This document shows positions 1 through 12,400 of a stretch of 64,000 bases of DNA, piece by piece (the first letter of the stretch is position 1; each line of letters begins with the position of its first letter). The notes under the pieces are model-generated. The model did no database searches, had not been told where the DNA came from, and saw only the letters and a program-made list of their open reading frames with translations. The DNA comes from Aplectana chamaeleonis (Eukaryota; Nematoda; Chromadorea; Rhabditida; Cosmocercidae), in NCBI GenBank assembly GCA_029168955.1, contig JAPDOI010000382.1, forward strand, positions 607,001 to 671,000, in the 5' to 3' direction. The position numbers were made by a program, and so were the translations under genes.

Positions 1-130
1 CGTGGGACCCAAATGCGATTGCGCCGCACACCGAAGAAAGTGTGCGGGACCCAAGTGGAAGTGAGCAGGACGCCGTAGAAAGTGTGCGGGACCCAAGGTA
101 GAGTGCGCCGGACGCCGTAGAAAGTGTGCG

Positions 131-507
131 GGACCCAAGTGGGAGTGCGCAGGACGCCGAAGAAAGTGTGCGGGACCCAAGTGGGAGTGCGCAAGACGCC
201 GAGGAAAGTGTGCGGGACCCAAGTGGGAGTGCGCAGGACGCCGTAGAAAGTGTGCGGGACCCAAGGTAGAGTGCGCCGGACGCCGTAGAAAGTGTGCGGG
301 ACCCAAGTGGGAGTGCGCAGAACGCCGAAGAAAGTGTGCGGGACCCAAGTGGGAGTGCGCAAGACGCCGAGGAAAGTGTGCGGGACCCAATGGGAGTGCG
401 CAGGACGCCGTAGAAAGTGTGCGGGACCCCAGGTACAGTGCGCCGGACGCCGTAGAAAGTGTGCGGGATCCAAGGTAGAGGGCGCCGGACGCCGAAGAAT
501 GTGTGCG
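131..507 (+). repeat. Nine-monomer composite, first copy
   Basis: The monomer order is W(CCGAAG), CAAG/GAGG, W(CCGTAG), V, W with GCAGAACGCCGAAG, CAAG/GAGG, a 41-bp W with CCCAATGGG, a CCAGGTACAG monomer and a GGATCCAAGG/GGGCGCC monomer ending GAATG. The first four and next four are spaced by exactly 168 bp (starts at 131 and 299). The same order recurs at 3696-4072, and its second half recurs at 2648 and 5667. The 1-bp deletion in the seventh monomer is shared between copies and acts as a lineage marker. Confidence 0.85.
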
Positions 508-2647
508 GGACCCAATTGGGAGTGAACAAGACGCCGTAAAAAGTGTGCGGGACCCAAGGTAGAGTGCGCCGGACGCCAGATAAAGTATGTGGGACCCAAA
601 TGCGAGTGCGCCGGACGCCGAAGAAAGTGTGCGGGACCCAAATGCGAGTGCGCCGGACGCCGAAGAAAGTGTGCGGGACCCAAGGTAGAGTGCGCCGAAG
701 GCCGTAGAAAGTGTGCGGGACCCAAGTGGATGCGCGTAGGGCGCCGAAGAAAGTGTGCGGGACCCAAGTAGGAGTGCGCAGAACGCAGTAGAAAGTGTGC
801 GGGACTCGAGTGGGAATGCGCAGGACGCCGCAGGAAGTGTGCGGGACCCAAGCGGAAGTGCGCCGGACGCCGTAGATAGTGTGCGGGACCCAAGGTAGAG
901 TGCGCCGGGCGCCCCAGGAAGTGTGTGCGACCCAAGGTAGAGTGCGCAGGACGCCGTAGAAAGTGTGCGGGACCCAAGGTAGAGTGCGCCGCACGCCGCA
1001 GAAAGTGTGCGGGACCCAAGGTAGAGTGCGCCGGACGCCGTAGAAAGTGTGCGGGACCCAAGGTAGAGTGCGCCGGACGCCGTAGGAAGGGTGGGGGACC
1101 CAAATGGGAGTGCGCAGGACGCCGAAGAAAGTGTGAGGGACCCAAGTGGGAGTGCGCAAGACGCCGAGGAAAGTGTGCGGGACCCAAGTGGGAGTGCGCA
1201 GGACGCCGTAGAAAGTGTGCGGGACCCAAGGTAGAGTGCGCCGGACGCCGTAGAAAGTGTGGGGGACCAAAGGTAGAGTGCGCGGAACGCCGTAGAAAGT
1301 GTGCGGGACCCAAGTGGAAGTGCGCAAGACGCCGAGGAAAGTGTGCGGGACCCAAACGGGAGTGCGCAGGACGCGGTAGAAAGTGTGCGGGACCAAGGTA
1401 GAGTGCGCCGGACGCCGTAGAAAGTGTGCGGGACCCAAGGTAGAGGGCGCCGGACGCCGTAGAAAGTGTGCGGGACCCAAGGGGGAGTGCGCAGGACGGC
1501 GAAGAAAGTGTGCCGGACCCATGTGGAAGAGCGTAGGACGCCGAAGAAAGTGTGCGCGACCCAAGTGGGAGTGCGCAGGACGCCGTAGAAAGTGTGCGGG
1601 ACCCAAGGTAGAGTGCGCCGGACGCCGTAGAAAGTGTGCGGGACCCAAGTGGGAGTGCGCAGGACGCCGTAGAAAGTGTGCGGGACCCAAGTGGGAGTGC
1701 GCAAGACGCCGAGGAAAGTGTGCGGGACGCAAGTGGGAGTGCGCAGTACGCCGAAGAAAGTGTGCGGGACCCAAGGTAGAGTGCGCCGGACGCCGTAGAA
1801 AGTGTGCGGGACCCAAGGTAGAGTGCGCAGGACGCCGTAGAAAGTGTGCGGGACCCAAGTGGGAGTGCGCAGGACGCCGAAGAAAGTGTGCGGGACCCAA
1901 GTGGGAGTGCGCAAGACGCCGAGGAAAGTGTGCGGGACCCAAGTGGGAGTGCGCAGGACGCCGTAGAAAGTGTGCGGGACCCAAGGTAGAGTGCGCAGGA
2001 CGCCGCAGGAAGTGTGTGGGACCCAAGGTAGAGTGCGCAGGACGCCGTAGAAAGTGTGCGGGACCCAATTGGGAGTGCGCAGGACGCCGAAGAAAGTGTG
2101 CGGGACCCAAGTGGAAGTGCGTAGGACGCCGTAGAAAGTGTGCGGGACCTAGGTGGGAGTGCGCAAGACGCCGAGGAAAGTGTGCGGGACCCGAGTGGAG
2201 TGCGCAGAACGCCGTAGAAAGTGTGCGGGACCCAAGGTAGAGTGCGCCGGACGCCGTGTAAGGTGTGCGGGACCAAAGTGGGAGTGCGCAGGACGCCGTA
2301 GAAAGTGTGCGGGACCCAAGTGGGAGTGCGCAAGACGCCGAGGAAAGTGTGCGGGACCCAAGTGGGAGTGCGCAGGACGCCGTAGAAAGTGTGCGGGACC
2401 CAAGGTAAAGTGCGCCGGACGCCGTAGAAAGTGTGCGGGACCCAAGTGGGAGTGCGCAGGACGCCGTAGAAAGTGTGCGGGACTCGAGTGGGAGTGCGCA
2501 GGACGCCGTAGAAAGTGTGCGGGACCCAAGTGGGAGTGCGCAAGACGCCGTACAACGTGTGCGGGACCCAAGTGGGAGTCGGCAGGACGCCGTAGAGGGG
2601 GTGCGGGGCCCAAGGTAGAGTGCGCCGAACGCCGTAGAAAGTGTGCG

Positions 2648-2856
2648 GGACCCAAGTGGGAGTGCGCAGAACGCCGAAGAAAGTGTGCGGGACCCAAGTG
2701 GGAGTGCGCAAGACGCCGAGGAAAGTGTGCGGGACCCAATGGGAGTGCGCAGGACGCCGTAGAAAGTGTGCGGGAGCCCAGGCACAGGGCGCCGGGCGCC
2801 GTAGAAAGTGTGCGGGATCCAAGGTAGAGGACGCCGGACGCCGAAGAATGTGTGCG
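2648..2856 (+). repeat. Composite with shared 1-bp deletion, diverged copy
   Basis: This has the same five-monomer order as 299-507: GCAGAACGCC, CAAG/GAGG, CCCAATGGG, CAGG monomer, GGATCCAAGG. The fourth monomer is diverged (GGGAGCCCAGGCACAGGG) and the last has AGAGGACGCC instead of AGAGGGCGCC. The 41-bp third monomer is preserved, so the copy derives from the same ancestor. Confidence 0.85.
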
Positions 2857-3192
2857 GGACCCAATTGGGAGTGCGCAGTACGCCGTAGAAAGTGTGCGGG
2901 ACTCGAGTGGGAATGCGCAGGACGCCGAGGAAAGTGTGCGGGACCCAAGTGGGAGTGCTCAGGACGCCATAGAAAATGTGCGGGACCCAAGTAGAAGTGC
3001 GCTAAACGCCGAAGAATGTGTGCGGGACCCAATTGGGAGTGCGCAGTACGCCGTAGAAAGTGTGCGGGACTCGAGTGGGAATGCGCAGGACGCCGCAGAA
3101 AGTGTGCGGGACCCAAGTGGAAGTGAGCAGGACGCCGTAGAAAGTGTGCGGGACCCAAGTTAGAGTGCGCCGGACGCCGTAGAAAGTGTGCG

Positions 3193-4030
3193 GGACCCAA
3201 GTGGGAGTGCGCAGGACGCCGAAGAAAGTGTGCTGGACCCAAGTGGGAGTGCGCAAGACGCCGAGGAAAGTGTGCGGGACCCAAGTGGGAGTGCGCAGGA
3301 CGCCGTAGAAAGTGTGCGGGACCCAAGGTAGAGTGCGCCGGACGCCGTAGAAAGTGTGCGGGACCCAAGTGGGAGTGCGCAGGACGCCGAAGAAAGTGTG
3401 CGGGACCCAAGTGGGAGTGCGCAAGACGCCGAGGAAAGTGTGCGGGACCCAAGTGGGAGTGCGCAGGACGCCGTAGAAAGTGTGCGGGACCCAAGGTAGA
3501 GTGCGCCGGACGCCGTAGAAAGTGTGCGGGACCCAAGTGGGAGTGCGCAGGACGCCGAAGAAAGTGTGCGGGACCCAAGTGGGAGTGCGCAAGACGCCGA
3601 GGAAAGTGTGCGGGGCCCAAGGGGGAGTGCGCAGGACGCCGTAGAAAGTGGGCGGGACCCAGGTAGAGTGCGCCGGACGCCGTAGAAAGTGTGCGGGACC
3701 CAAGTGGGAGTGCGCAGGACGCCGAAGAAAGTGTGCGGGACCCAAGTGGGAGTGCGCAAGACGCCGAGGAAAGTGTGCGGGACCCAAGTGGGAGTGCGCA
3801 GGACGCCGTAGAAAGTGTGCGGGACCCAAGGTAGAGTGCGCCGGACGCCGTAGAAAGTGTGCGGGACCCAAGTGGGAGTGCGCAGAACGCCGAAGAAAGT
3901 GTGCGGGACCCAAGTGGGAGTGCGCAAGACGCCGAGGAAAGTGTGCGGGACCCAATGGGAGTGCGCAGGACGCCGTAGAAAGTGTGCGGGACCCCAGGTA
4001 CAGTGCGCCGGACGCCGTAGAAAGTGTGCG
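3193..4030 (+). repeat. 168-bp higher-order repeat, five tandem copies
   Basis: Five consecutive blocks of four monomers start at 3193, 3361, 3529, 3696 and 3864, so the spacings are 168, 168, 167 and 168 bp. Each block is W(CCGAAG), then the CAAG/GAGG monomer, then W(CCGTAG), then a V-like monomer. The single 167 comes from a 1-bp loss (CCCAGG for CCCAAGG) near 3660. The fifth block carries GCAGAACGCC in its first monomer, the CCCAATGGG deletion in its third and GGTACAG in its fourth. This is the cleanest short-period higher-order structure in the window. Confidence 0.92.
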
Positions 4031-4142
4031 GGATCCAAGGTAGAGGGCGCCGGACGCCGAAGAATGTGTGCGGGACCCAAGGTAGAGTGCGCCGGACACC
4101 GTAGAAAGTGTGCGGGACCCAAGTGGAAGTGAACAAGACGCC
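3864..4142 (+). repeat. Composite copy near-identical to 18444-18722
   Basis: The five-monomer composite with the 1-bp deletion is followed by a V monomer with GACACCG and then AAGTGGAAGTGAACAAGACG. The same seven-monomer run appears about 14.6 kb away at 18444-18722, with very few differences visible. Copies at 299 and 5667 lack this exact tail, so these two are closest relatives despite the distance. Confidence 0.85.
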
Positions 4143-5666
4143 GAAGAATGTGTGCGGGACCCAATTGGGAGTGCGCAGTACGCCGTAGAAAGTGTGCGGG
4201 ACTCGAGTGGGAATGCGCAGGACGCCGCAGGAAGTGTGTGGGACCCAAGGGGAGTGCGCAGGACGCCGAGAAAAGTGTGCGGGACCCAAGTGGGAGTGCG
4301 CAGGACGCCGTAGAAAGTGTGCGGGACCCAAGGTAGAGTGCGCCGGACGTCGAAGAAAGTGTGCGGGACCCAAGTGGGAGTGCGCCGGACGCCGAAGAAA
4401 GTGTGCGGGACCCAAGTGGGAGTGCGCAGGACGCCGTAGGGAGTATACGGGACCCAAGGTAGAGTGCGCCGGACGCCGTAGAAAGTGTGCGGGACCCAAG
4501 GTAGAGTGCGCCGGACGCCGTAGAAAGTGTGCGGGACCCAAGTGGGAGTGCGCAAGACGCCGTAGAAAGTGTGCGGGACCCAAGGTAGAGTGCGCCGGAC
4601 GCCGAAGAAAGTGTGAGGGACTTAAGTGGAAGTGCGCAGAACGCCGTAGAAAGTGTGCGAGACCCAAGTGGGAGTGCGCAGGACGCCGTAGAAAGTGTGC
4701 GGGACCCAAGTAGGAGTGCGCAGAACGCCGTAGAAAGTGTGCGGGACCCAAGTGGGAGTGCGCCGGACGCCGTAGAAAGTGTGCGGGACCCAAGTGGGAG
4801 TGCGCAGGACGCCGTAGAAAGTGTGCGGGACCCAAGGTAGAGTGCTCATGACGCCATAGATAGTGTGAGGTACCCAAGGTAGAGTGCGCCGAACGCCGTA
4901 GAAAGTGTGCGGGACCCAAGGTAGAGTGCGCCGGACGCCGTGGAAAGTGTGCGGGACCCAACGTAGAGTGCGCCGGACGCCGTAGAAAGTGTGCGGGACC
5001 CAATGCAGAGTGCGCCGGACGCCGAAGAAAGTGTGCGGGACCCAAGTGGGAGTGCGCAGGACGCCGAAGAAAGTGTGCGGGACCCCAGTGGAGAGTGCGT
5101 AGGACGCCGTAGAAAGTGTGCGGGACCCAAGGTAGAGTGCACCGGACGCCGTAGGAAGTGTGCGGGACCCAATTGGGAGTGCGCAGGACGCCGAAGAAAG
5201 TGTGCGGGACCCAAGGGGGAGTGCGCAGGACGCCGTAGAAAGCGGGCGGGACCCCAGGTCCAGTGCGCCGGACGCCGTAGAAAGTGTGCGGGATCCAAGT
5301 GGGAGTGCGCAAGACGCCGAGGAAAGTGTGCGGGACCCAAGTGGGAGTGCGCAGGACGCCGTAGAAAGTGTGCGGGACCCAAGGTAGAGTGCGCCGGACG
5401 CCGTAGAAAGTGTGCGGGACCCAAGTGGGAGTGCGCAGGACGCCGAAGAAAGTGTGCGGGACCCAAGGTAGAGTGCGCCAGACGCCGTAGAAAGTGTGCG
5501 GGACCCATGGGAGTGCGCAGGACGCCGAGGAAAGTGTGCGGGACCCAAGTGGGAGTGCGCAAGACGCCGAGGAAAGTGTGCGGGACCCAAGTGGGAGTGC
5601 GCAGGACGCCGTAGAAAGTGTGCGGGACCCAAGGTAGAGTGCGCCGAACGCCGTAGAAAGTGTGCG

Positions 5667-5875
5667 GGACCCAAGTGGGAGTGCGCAGAACGCCGAAGAA
5701 AGTGTGCGGGACCCAAGTGGGAGTGCGCAAGACGCCGAGGAAAGTGTGCGGGACCCAATGGGAGTGCGCAGGACGCCGTAGAAAGTGTGCGGGACCCCAG
5801 GTACAGTGCGCCGGACGCCGTAGAAAGTGTGCGGGATCCAAGGTAGAGGGCGCCGGACGCCGAAGAATGTGTGCG
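5667..5875 (+). repeat. Composite with shared 1-bp deletion
   Basis: This copy has the same five-monomer order as 299-507 and 3864-4072, including the 41-bp CCCAATGGG monomer, the GGTACAG monomer and the GGATCCAAGG monomer ending GAATG. A V monomer with the ordinary GACGCCG follows, unlike the GACACCG seen after the copy at 3864. Confidence 0.85.
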
Positions 5876-6456
5876 GGACCCAAGGTAGAGTGCGCCGGAC
5901 GCCGTAGAAAGTGTGCGGGACCCAAGTGGAAGTGCGCAAGACGCCGAAGAAAGTGTGTGCGGGACCCAAGGTGGAGTGCGCAGGACGCCGTAGAAAGTGT
6001 GCGGGACCCAAGTGGGAGTGCGCAGGACGCCGAAGAAAGTGTGCGGGACCCAAGTGGAAGTGAGTAGGACGCCGTAGAAAGTGTGCGGGACCCAAGTGGG
6101 AGTGCGCAGGACGCCGAAGAAAGTGTGCGGGACCCAAGTTAGAGTGCGCCGGACGCCATAGAAAGTGTGTGGGACCCAAGTGGAAGTGCGTAGGACGCCG
6201 TAGAAAGTGTGCGGGACCCAAGTGGGAGTGCGCAAGACGCCGTAGAAAGTGTGCGGGACCCAAGTGGGAGTGCGCAGGACGCCGAAGAAAGTGTGCGGGC
6301 CCCAAGGTAGAGTGCGCCGGAGGCCGTAGAAAGTGTGCGGGACCCAAGTGGGAGTGCGCAGGACCCCGTAGAAAGTGTGCGGGACCCAAGGTAGAGTGCG
6401 CCGGACGCCGTAGAAAGTGTGCGGGACTCAGGTGGGAGTGCGCAAGACGCCGAAGA

Positions 6457-6482
6457 AAGTGTCTACCAAGTGGGAGGGTGCA
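6457..6482 (+). other. Damaged monomer junction
   Basis: Between AAAGT and AAGTGGGAGG the usual GTGCGGGACCC is replaced by GTCTACC, a net loss of 4 bp with two or more substitutions. It is one of the few places where the otherwise invariant GCGGGACCC core is lost. Confidence 0.8.
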
Positions 6483-8397
6483 GGACGCCGTAGAAAGTGG
6501 GCGGGACCCAAGTGGAGGTGAGCAGGACGCCGTAGAAAGTGTGCGGGACCCAAGGTAGAGTGCGCCGGACGCCGTAGAAAGTGTGCGGGACCCAAGTGGG
6601 AGTGCGCAGGACGCCGAAGAAAGTGTGCGGGACCCAAGTGGGAGTGCGCAAGACGCCGTAGAAAGTGTGCGGGATCCAATTCGGAGTGCGCAGTACGCCG
6701 TAGAAAGTGTGCGGGACCCAAGGTAGAGTGCGCCGGACGACGTAGAAAGTGTGCGGGACCCAAGGTAGAGTGCGCAGGACGCCGTAGAAAGTGTGCGGGA
6801 CCCAAGTGGGAGTGCGCAGGACGCCGAAGAAAGTGTGCGGGACCCAAGTGGGAGTGCGCAGGACGCCGAAGAAAGTGTGCGGGACCCAAGTGGGAGTGCG
6901 CAGGACGCCGTAGAAAGTGTGCGGGACCCAAGTGGGAGTGCGCAGGACGCCGAAGAAAGTGTGCGGGACCCAAGTGGGAGTGCGCAAGACGCCGAGGAAA
7001 GTGTGCGGGACCCAAGTGGGAGTGCGCAGGACGCCGTAGAAAGTGTGCGGGACCCAAGGTAGAGTGCGCCGGACGCCGTAGAAAGTGTGCGGGACCCAAG
7101 TGGGAGTGCGCAGAACGCCGAAGAAAGTGTGCGGGACCCAAGTGGGAGTGCGCAGGACGCCGTAGAAAGTGTGCGGGACCCAAGGTAGAGTGCGCCGGAC
7201 GCCGTAGAAAGTCTGCGGGATTTAAGGTAGAGGGCGCCGGACGCCGAAGAATGTGTGCGGGACCCAATTGGGAGTGCGCAGTACGCCGTAGAAAGTGTGC
7301 GGGACCCAAGGGAATGCGCAGGACGCCGTAGAAAGTGTGCGGGACCCAAGTGGGAGTGCGCCGGACGCCGTAGAAAGTGTGCGGGACCCAAGTGGGAGTG
7401 CGTAGGACGCCGTAGAAAGTGTGTGGGACCCAAATGAGAGTGCGTCGGACGCCGTAGAAAGTGTGTGGGACACAAGTGGGAGTGCGCAGGACGCCGTAGA
7501 AAGTGTGCGGGACCCAAGTGGGAGTGCGCAGGACGCCGAGGAAAGTGTGCGGGACCCAATGGGAGTGCGCAGGACGGCGGAGAAAGTGTGCAGGACCCCA
7601 GGCACAGTGCGCCGGACGCCGTAGTTAGTGTGCGGATCCAAGGTAGAGGACGCCGGACGCCAAAGAATGTGTGCGGGACCCAATTGGGAGTGCGCAGTAC
7701 GCCGTAGAAAGTGTGCGGGACTCGAGTGGGAATGCGCAGGACGCCGAGGAAAGTGTGCGGGACCCCAGGTACAGTGCGCCGGACGCCGTAGAAAGTGTGC
7801 GGGATCCAAGGTAGAGGGCGCCGGACGCCGTAGAAAGTGTGCGGGACCCAAGTGGGAGTGCGCAGGACGCCGAAGAAAGTGTGCTGGACCCAAGTGGGAG
7901 TGCGCAAGACGCCGAGGAAAGTGTGCGGGACCCAAGTGGGAGTGCGCAGGACGCCGTAGAAAGTGTGCGGGACCCAAGGTAGAGTGCGCCGGACGCCGTA
8001 GAAAGTGTGCGGGACCCAAGTGGGAGTGCGCAGGACGCCGTAGAAAGTGTGCGGGACCCAAGGTAGAGTGCGCCGGACGCCGTAGAAAGTGTGCGGGACC
8101 CAAGTGGGAGTGCGCAGAACGCCGAAGAAAGTGTGCGGGACCCAAGTGGGAGTGCGCAAGACGCCGAGGAAAGTGTGCGGGACCCAAGTGGGAGTGCGCA
8201 GGACGCCGTAGAAAGTGTGCGGGACCCAAGGTACAGTGCGCCGGACGCCGTAGAAAGTGTGCGGGATCTAAGGTAGAGGGCGCCGGACGCCGAAGAATGT
8301 GTGCGGGACCCAATTGGGAGTGCGCAGTACGCCGTAGAAAGTGTGCGGGACTCGAGTGGGAATGCGCAGGACGCCGCAGGAAGTGTGTGGGACCCAA

Positions 8398-8405
8398 GGG
8401 GGGGG
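8398..8405 (+). repeat. G-tract, 8 bp, in variant monomer
   Basis: In this monomer the AAGTGGGAG segment is replaced by AA, a run of eight G and then TGCTCAGG. The same variant with different run lengths recurs through the rest of the window. Confidence 0.85.
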
Positions 8406-9400
8406 TGCTCAGGACGCCGTAGAAAAGTGTGCGGGACCCAAGTGGGAGTGCGCCAAACGCCGTAGAAAGTTTGTGGGACCCAAGTGGAAGTACGCAGGAC
8501 GCCGTAGAAAGTTCGTGGGACCCAAATGCGATTGCGCCGCACACCGAAGAAAGTGTGCGGGACCCAATTGGGAGTGCGCAGTACGCCGTAGAAAGTGTGC
8601 GGGACTCGAGTGGGAATGCGCAGGACGCCGAGGAAAGTGTGCGGGACCCAATGGGAGTGCGCAGGACGCCGTAGAAAGTGTGCGGGACCCCAGGTACAGT
8701 GCGCCGGACGCCGTAGAAAGTGTGCGGGATCCAAGGTAGAGGGCGCCGGACGCCGAAGAATGTGTGCGGGACCCAATTGGGAGTGCGCAGTACGCCGTAG
8801 AAAGTGTGCGGGACTCGAGTGGGAATGCGCAGGACGCCGCAGAAAGTGTGCGGGACCCAAGTGGAAGTGAGCAGGACGCCGTAGAAAGTGTGCGGGACCC
8901 AAGTTAGAGTGCGCCGGACGCCGTAGAAAGTGTGCGGGACCCAAGTGGGAGTGCGCAGGACGCCGAAGAAAGTGTGCGGGACCCAAGTGGGAGTGCGCAA
9001 GACGCCGAGGAAAGTGTGCGGGACCCAAGTGGGAGTGCGCAGGACGCCGTGAAAAGTGTGCGGGACCCAAGGTAGAGTGCGCCGGACGCCGTAGAAAGTG
9101 TGCGGGACCCAATGGGAGTGCGCAGGACGCCGTAGAAAGTGTGCGGGACCCCAGGTACAGTGCGCCGGACGCCGTAGAAAGTGTGCGGGACCCAAGTGGG
9201 AGTGCGCAGAACGCCGAAGAAAGTGTGCGGGACCCAAGTGGGAGTGCGCAAGACGCCGAGGAAAGTGTGCGGGACCCAAGTGGGAGTGCGCAGGACGCCG
9301 TAGAAAGTGTGCGGACCCAAGGTACAGTGCGCCGGACGCCGTAGAAAGTGTGCGGGACCCAAGGTAGAGTGCGCCGGACGCCGAAGAATGTGCGGGACCC

Positions 9401-12400
9401 AAGTGGGAGTGCGCAGTACGCCGTAGAAAGTGTGCGGGACTCGAGTGGGAATGCGCAGGACGCCGCAGAAAGTGTGCGGGACCCAAGTGAGTGCGCCGGA
9501 CGCCGTAGAAAAGTGTGCGGGACCCAAGTGGAGTGCGCCAAACGCCGAAGAAAGTGTGCGGGACCCAAGTGGGAGTGCGCAGGACGCCGTAGAAAGTGTG
9601 CGGGACCCAAGGTGAGTGCGCCGCACGCCGTAGAAAGTGTGCGGGACCCAAGTGGGAGTGCGCAGGACGCCGTAGAAAGTGTGCGGGACCCCAGTGGGAC
9701 TGCGCAGGACGCCGAGGAAAGTGTGCGGGACCCAAGTGGGAGTGCGCAGGACGCCGTAGAAAGTGTGTGGGACCCAAGAGGGAGTGCGCCAGACGCCGTA
9801 GAAAGTATGTGGGACCCAAGGTAAAGTGCGCCGGACGCCGTAGAAAGTGTGGGACCCAATTGGGAGTGCGCAGTACGCCGTAGAAAGTGTGCGGGACTCA
9901 AGTGGGAATGCGCAGGACGCCGCAGAAAGTGTGCGGGACCCAAGTGGAAGTGCGCCGGACGTCGTAGAAACTGTGCGGGACCCAAGGTAGAGTGCGCAGG
10001 ACGCCGTAGAAAGTGTGCGGGACCCAAGTGGGAGTGCGCACGAGGCCGAAGAAAGTGTGCGGGACCCAAGTGGGAGTGCGCAAGATGCCGAGGAAAGTGT
10101 GTGGGACCCAAGTGGAAGTGCGCAGGACGCCGAAGAAAGTGTGCGGGACCCAAGGTACAGTGCGCCGGCCGCCGTAGAAAGTGTGCGGGACCAAGGTAGA
10201 GGGCGCCGGACGCCGAAGAAAGTGTGCGGGACCCAAGGTAGAGTGCGCCGGACACCGTAGAAAGTGTGCGGAACCCCAGTGGAAGTGAACAAGACGCCGT
10301 AGAAAGTGTGCGGGACCCAAGGTAGAGTGCGCCGGACACCGTAGAAAGTGTGCGGGACCCAAGTGGGAATGCGCAGGACGCCGAAGAAAGTGTGCGGGAC
10401 CCAAGGGAGAGTGCGCAGGACACCGTAGAAAGTGTGCGGGGCCCAAGTAGAGTGCGAAGGAGGACGTAGAGAGTGTGCGGGACACAAGGTAGAGTGCGCC
10501 GGACGTCGTAGAAAGTGTGCGGGACCCAAGTGGGAGTGCGCAGTACGCCGAAGAAAGTGTGAGGGACCCAAGTGGGAGTGCGCAGGACGCCGCAGAAAGT
10601 GTGCGGGACCCAAGGTAGAGTGCGCCGGACGCCGTAGAAAGTGTGGGGGACCAAGCTAGAGGGCGCCGGACGCCGAAGAAAATGGGCGGGACCCAAGTGG
10701 GAGTGCGCAGGACGCCGTAGGAAGTGTGCGGGCCCCAAGGTAGAGTGCGCCGGACGCCGAGAAAGTGTGCGGGACCCAAGGTAGAGTGCGCCGGACGCCG
10801 TAGGAAGTGTGCGGGACCCAAATGTGAGTGCGCCGGACGCCGAAGAAAGTTTGCGGGACCCAAGTGGGAGTGCGCCGGACGCCAAAGAAAGTGTGCGGGA
10901 CCCAAGGTAGAGTGCGCAGGATGCCGTAGAAAGTGTGCAGGACCCAAGGTAGAGTGCGCCGGACGCCCTAGAAAGGTTGTGTGGGACCCAAGGGCGAGTG
11001 CGCAGGACGCCGAAGAAAGTGTGCGGGACGCAAGTGGAAGTGCGCTAAACGCCGAAGAATGTGTGCGGGACCCAATTGGGAGTGCGCACTACGCCGTAGA
11101 AAGTGTGCGGGACCCAAGGTAGAGTGCGCCGGACGCCGTAGAAAGTGTGCGGGACCCAAGCGGAAGTGCGTAGGACGCCGTAGAAAGTGTGCGGGACCCA
11201 AGGTAGAGTGTGACGGACGCCGTAGAAAGTGTGCGGGACTCAAGGTAGAGTGCGCCGGACGCCGTAGAAAGTGTGCGGGACCCAAGGTGGGAGTGCGCCA
11301 GACGCCGTAGAAAGTGTGCGGGATCCACGTGGGAGTGCGCCGGACGCCGTAGAAAGTGTGCGGGACCCAAGTGGGAGTGCGCAAGACGCCGAGGAAAGTG
11401 TGCGGGACCCAAGTGGGAGTGCGCAGGACGCCGTAGGGAGTATGCGGGACTCAAGTGGAAGTGCGCAGGACGCCGTAGAAAATGCGTGGGATACAAATGC
11501 GAGGGCGCCGGACGCCGAAGAAAGTGTGCGGAACCCAAGTGGGAGGCTCAGGACGCCATAGAAAGTGTGCGGGACCTAAGTGGGAATGCGCGGGACGCCG
11601 TAGGAAGTGTGTGGGACCCAAATGCGAGTGCGCCGGACGCCGTAGAAAGTGTGCGGGACCCAAATGCGAGTGCGCCGGACGCCGAAGAAAGTGTGCGGAA
11701 CCCAAGTGGAAGTGCGCCGGACGCCGTAGAAAGTGTGTGGGAGCCAAGGTAGAGTGCGCCGGACGACGGAGGAAGTGCGCGGGACCCAAGTGGAAGTGCG
11801 TAGGACGCCGTAGAAAGTGTGCGGGACCCAAGTGCGAGTGCGCCGGACGCCGAAGAAAGTGTGCGGAACCCAAGTGGGAGTGCGCAGGACGCCGTAGAAA
11901 AGTGTGCGGGACCCAAGTAGGAGTGCGCCAAACGCCGTAGAAAGTGTGCGGGACCCAAGGTAGAGTGCGCAGAACGCCGTAGAAAGTGTGCGGGACCCAA
12001 GGTAGAGTGCGCCGGACGCCGCAGAAAAGAGTGTGGGACCCAAGGTAGAGGGCCCCCGGCACCGTAGAAAGTGTGCGGGACCCAAGTGGAAGTGCGCAAG
12101 ACGCCGAGGAAAGTGAGCTGGACCCAAGGTAGAGTGCGCCGGACGCCGTAGAAAGTGTGCAGGAGCTAAGTGGGAGTGCGCAAGACGCCGAGGAAAGTGT
12201 GCGGGACACAAGTGCGATTGCGCCGGGCACCGTAGAAAGTGTGCTGGACCCAAGGTAGAGTGCGCTGGACGCCGTAGAAAGTGCGCGGGACCCAAGGTAG
12301 AGTGCGCCGGACGCCGTAGAAAGTGCCCGGGACCCAAGGTAGAGTGCGCAGGACGCCGTAGAAAGTGTGCGGGACCCAAGTGGAGTGCGCCAGACGCCGT

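Larger units (their letters stand above)
1..9400 (+). repeat. Zone A: canonical W/V monomers with four-monomer periodicity
   Basis: This zone is dominated by four monomer types: W ending CCGTAG or CCGAAG, a variant with GCGCAAGACGCCGAGG, the V form, and a small set of marked variants. The marked variants contain CCCCAGGTACAG, GGATCCAAGG with GGGCGCC, CCCAATTGGGAG and ACTCGAGTGGGAATG. They often occur in a fixed order, so the zone is a worn higher-order repeat rather than random monomers. No gene or other element is seen anywhere in it. Confidence 0.8.
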
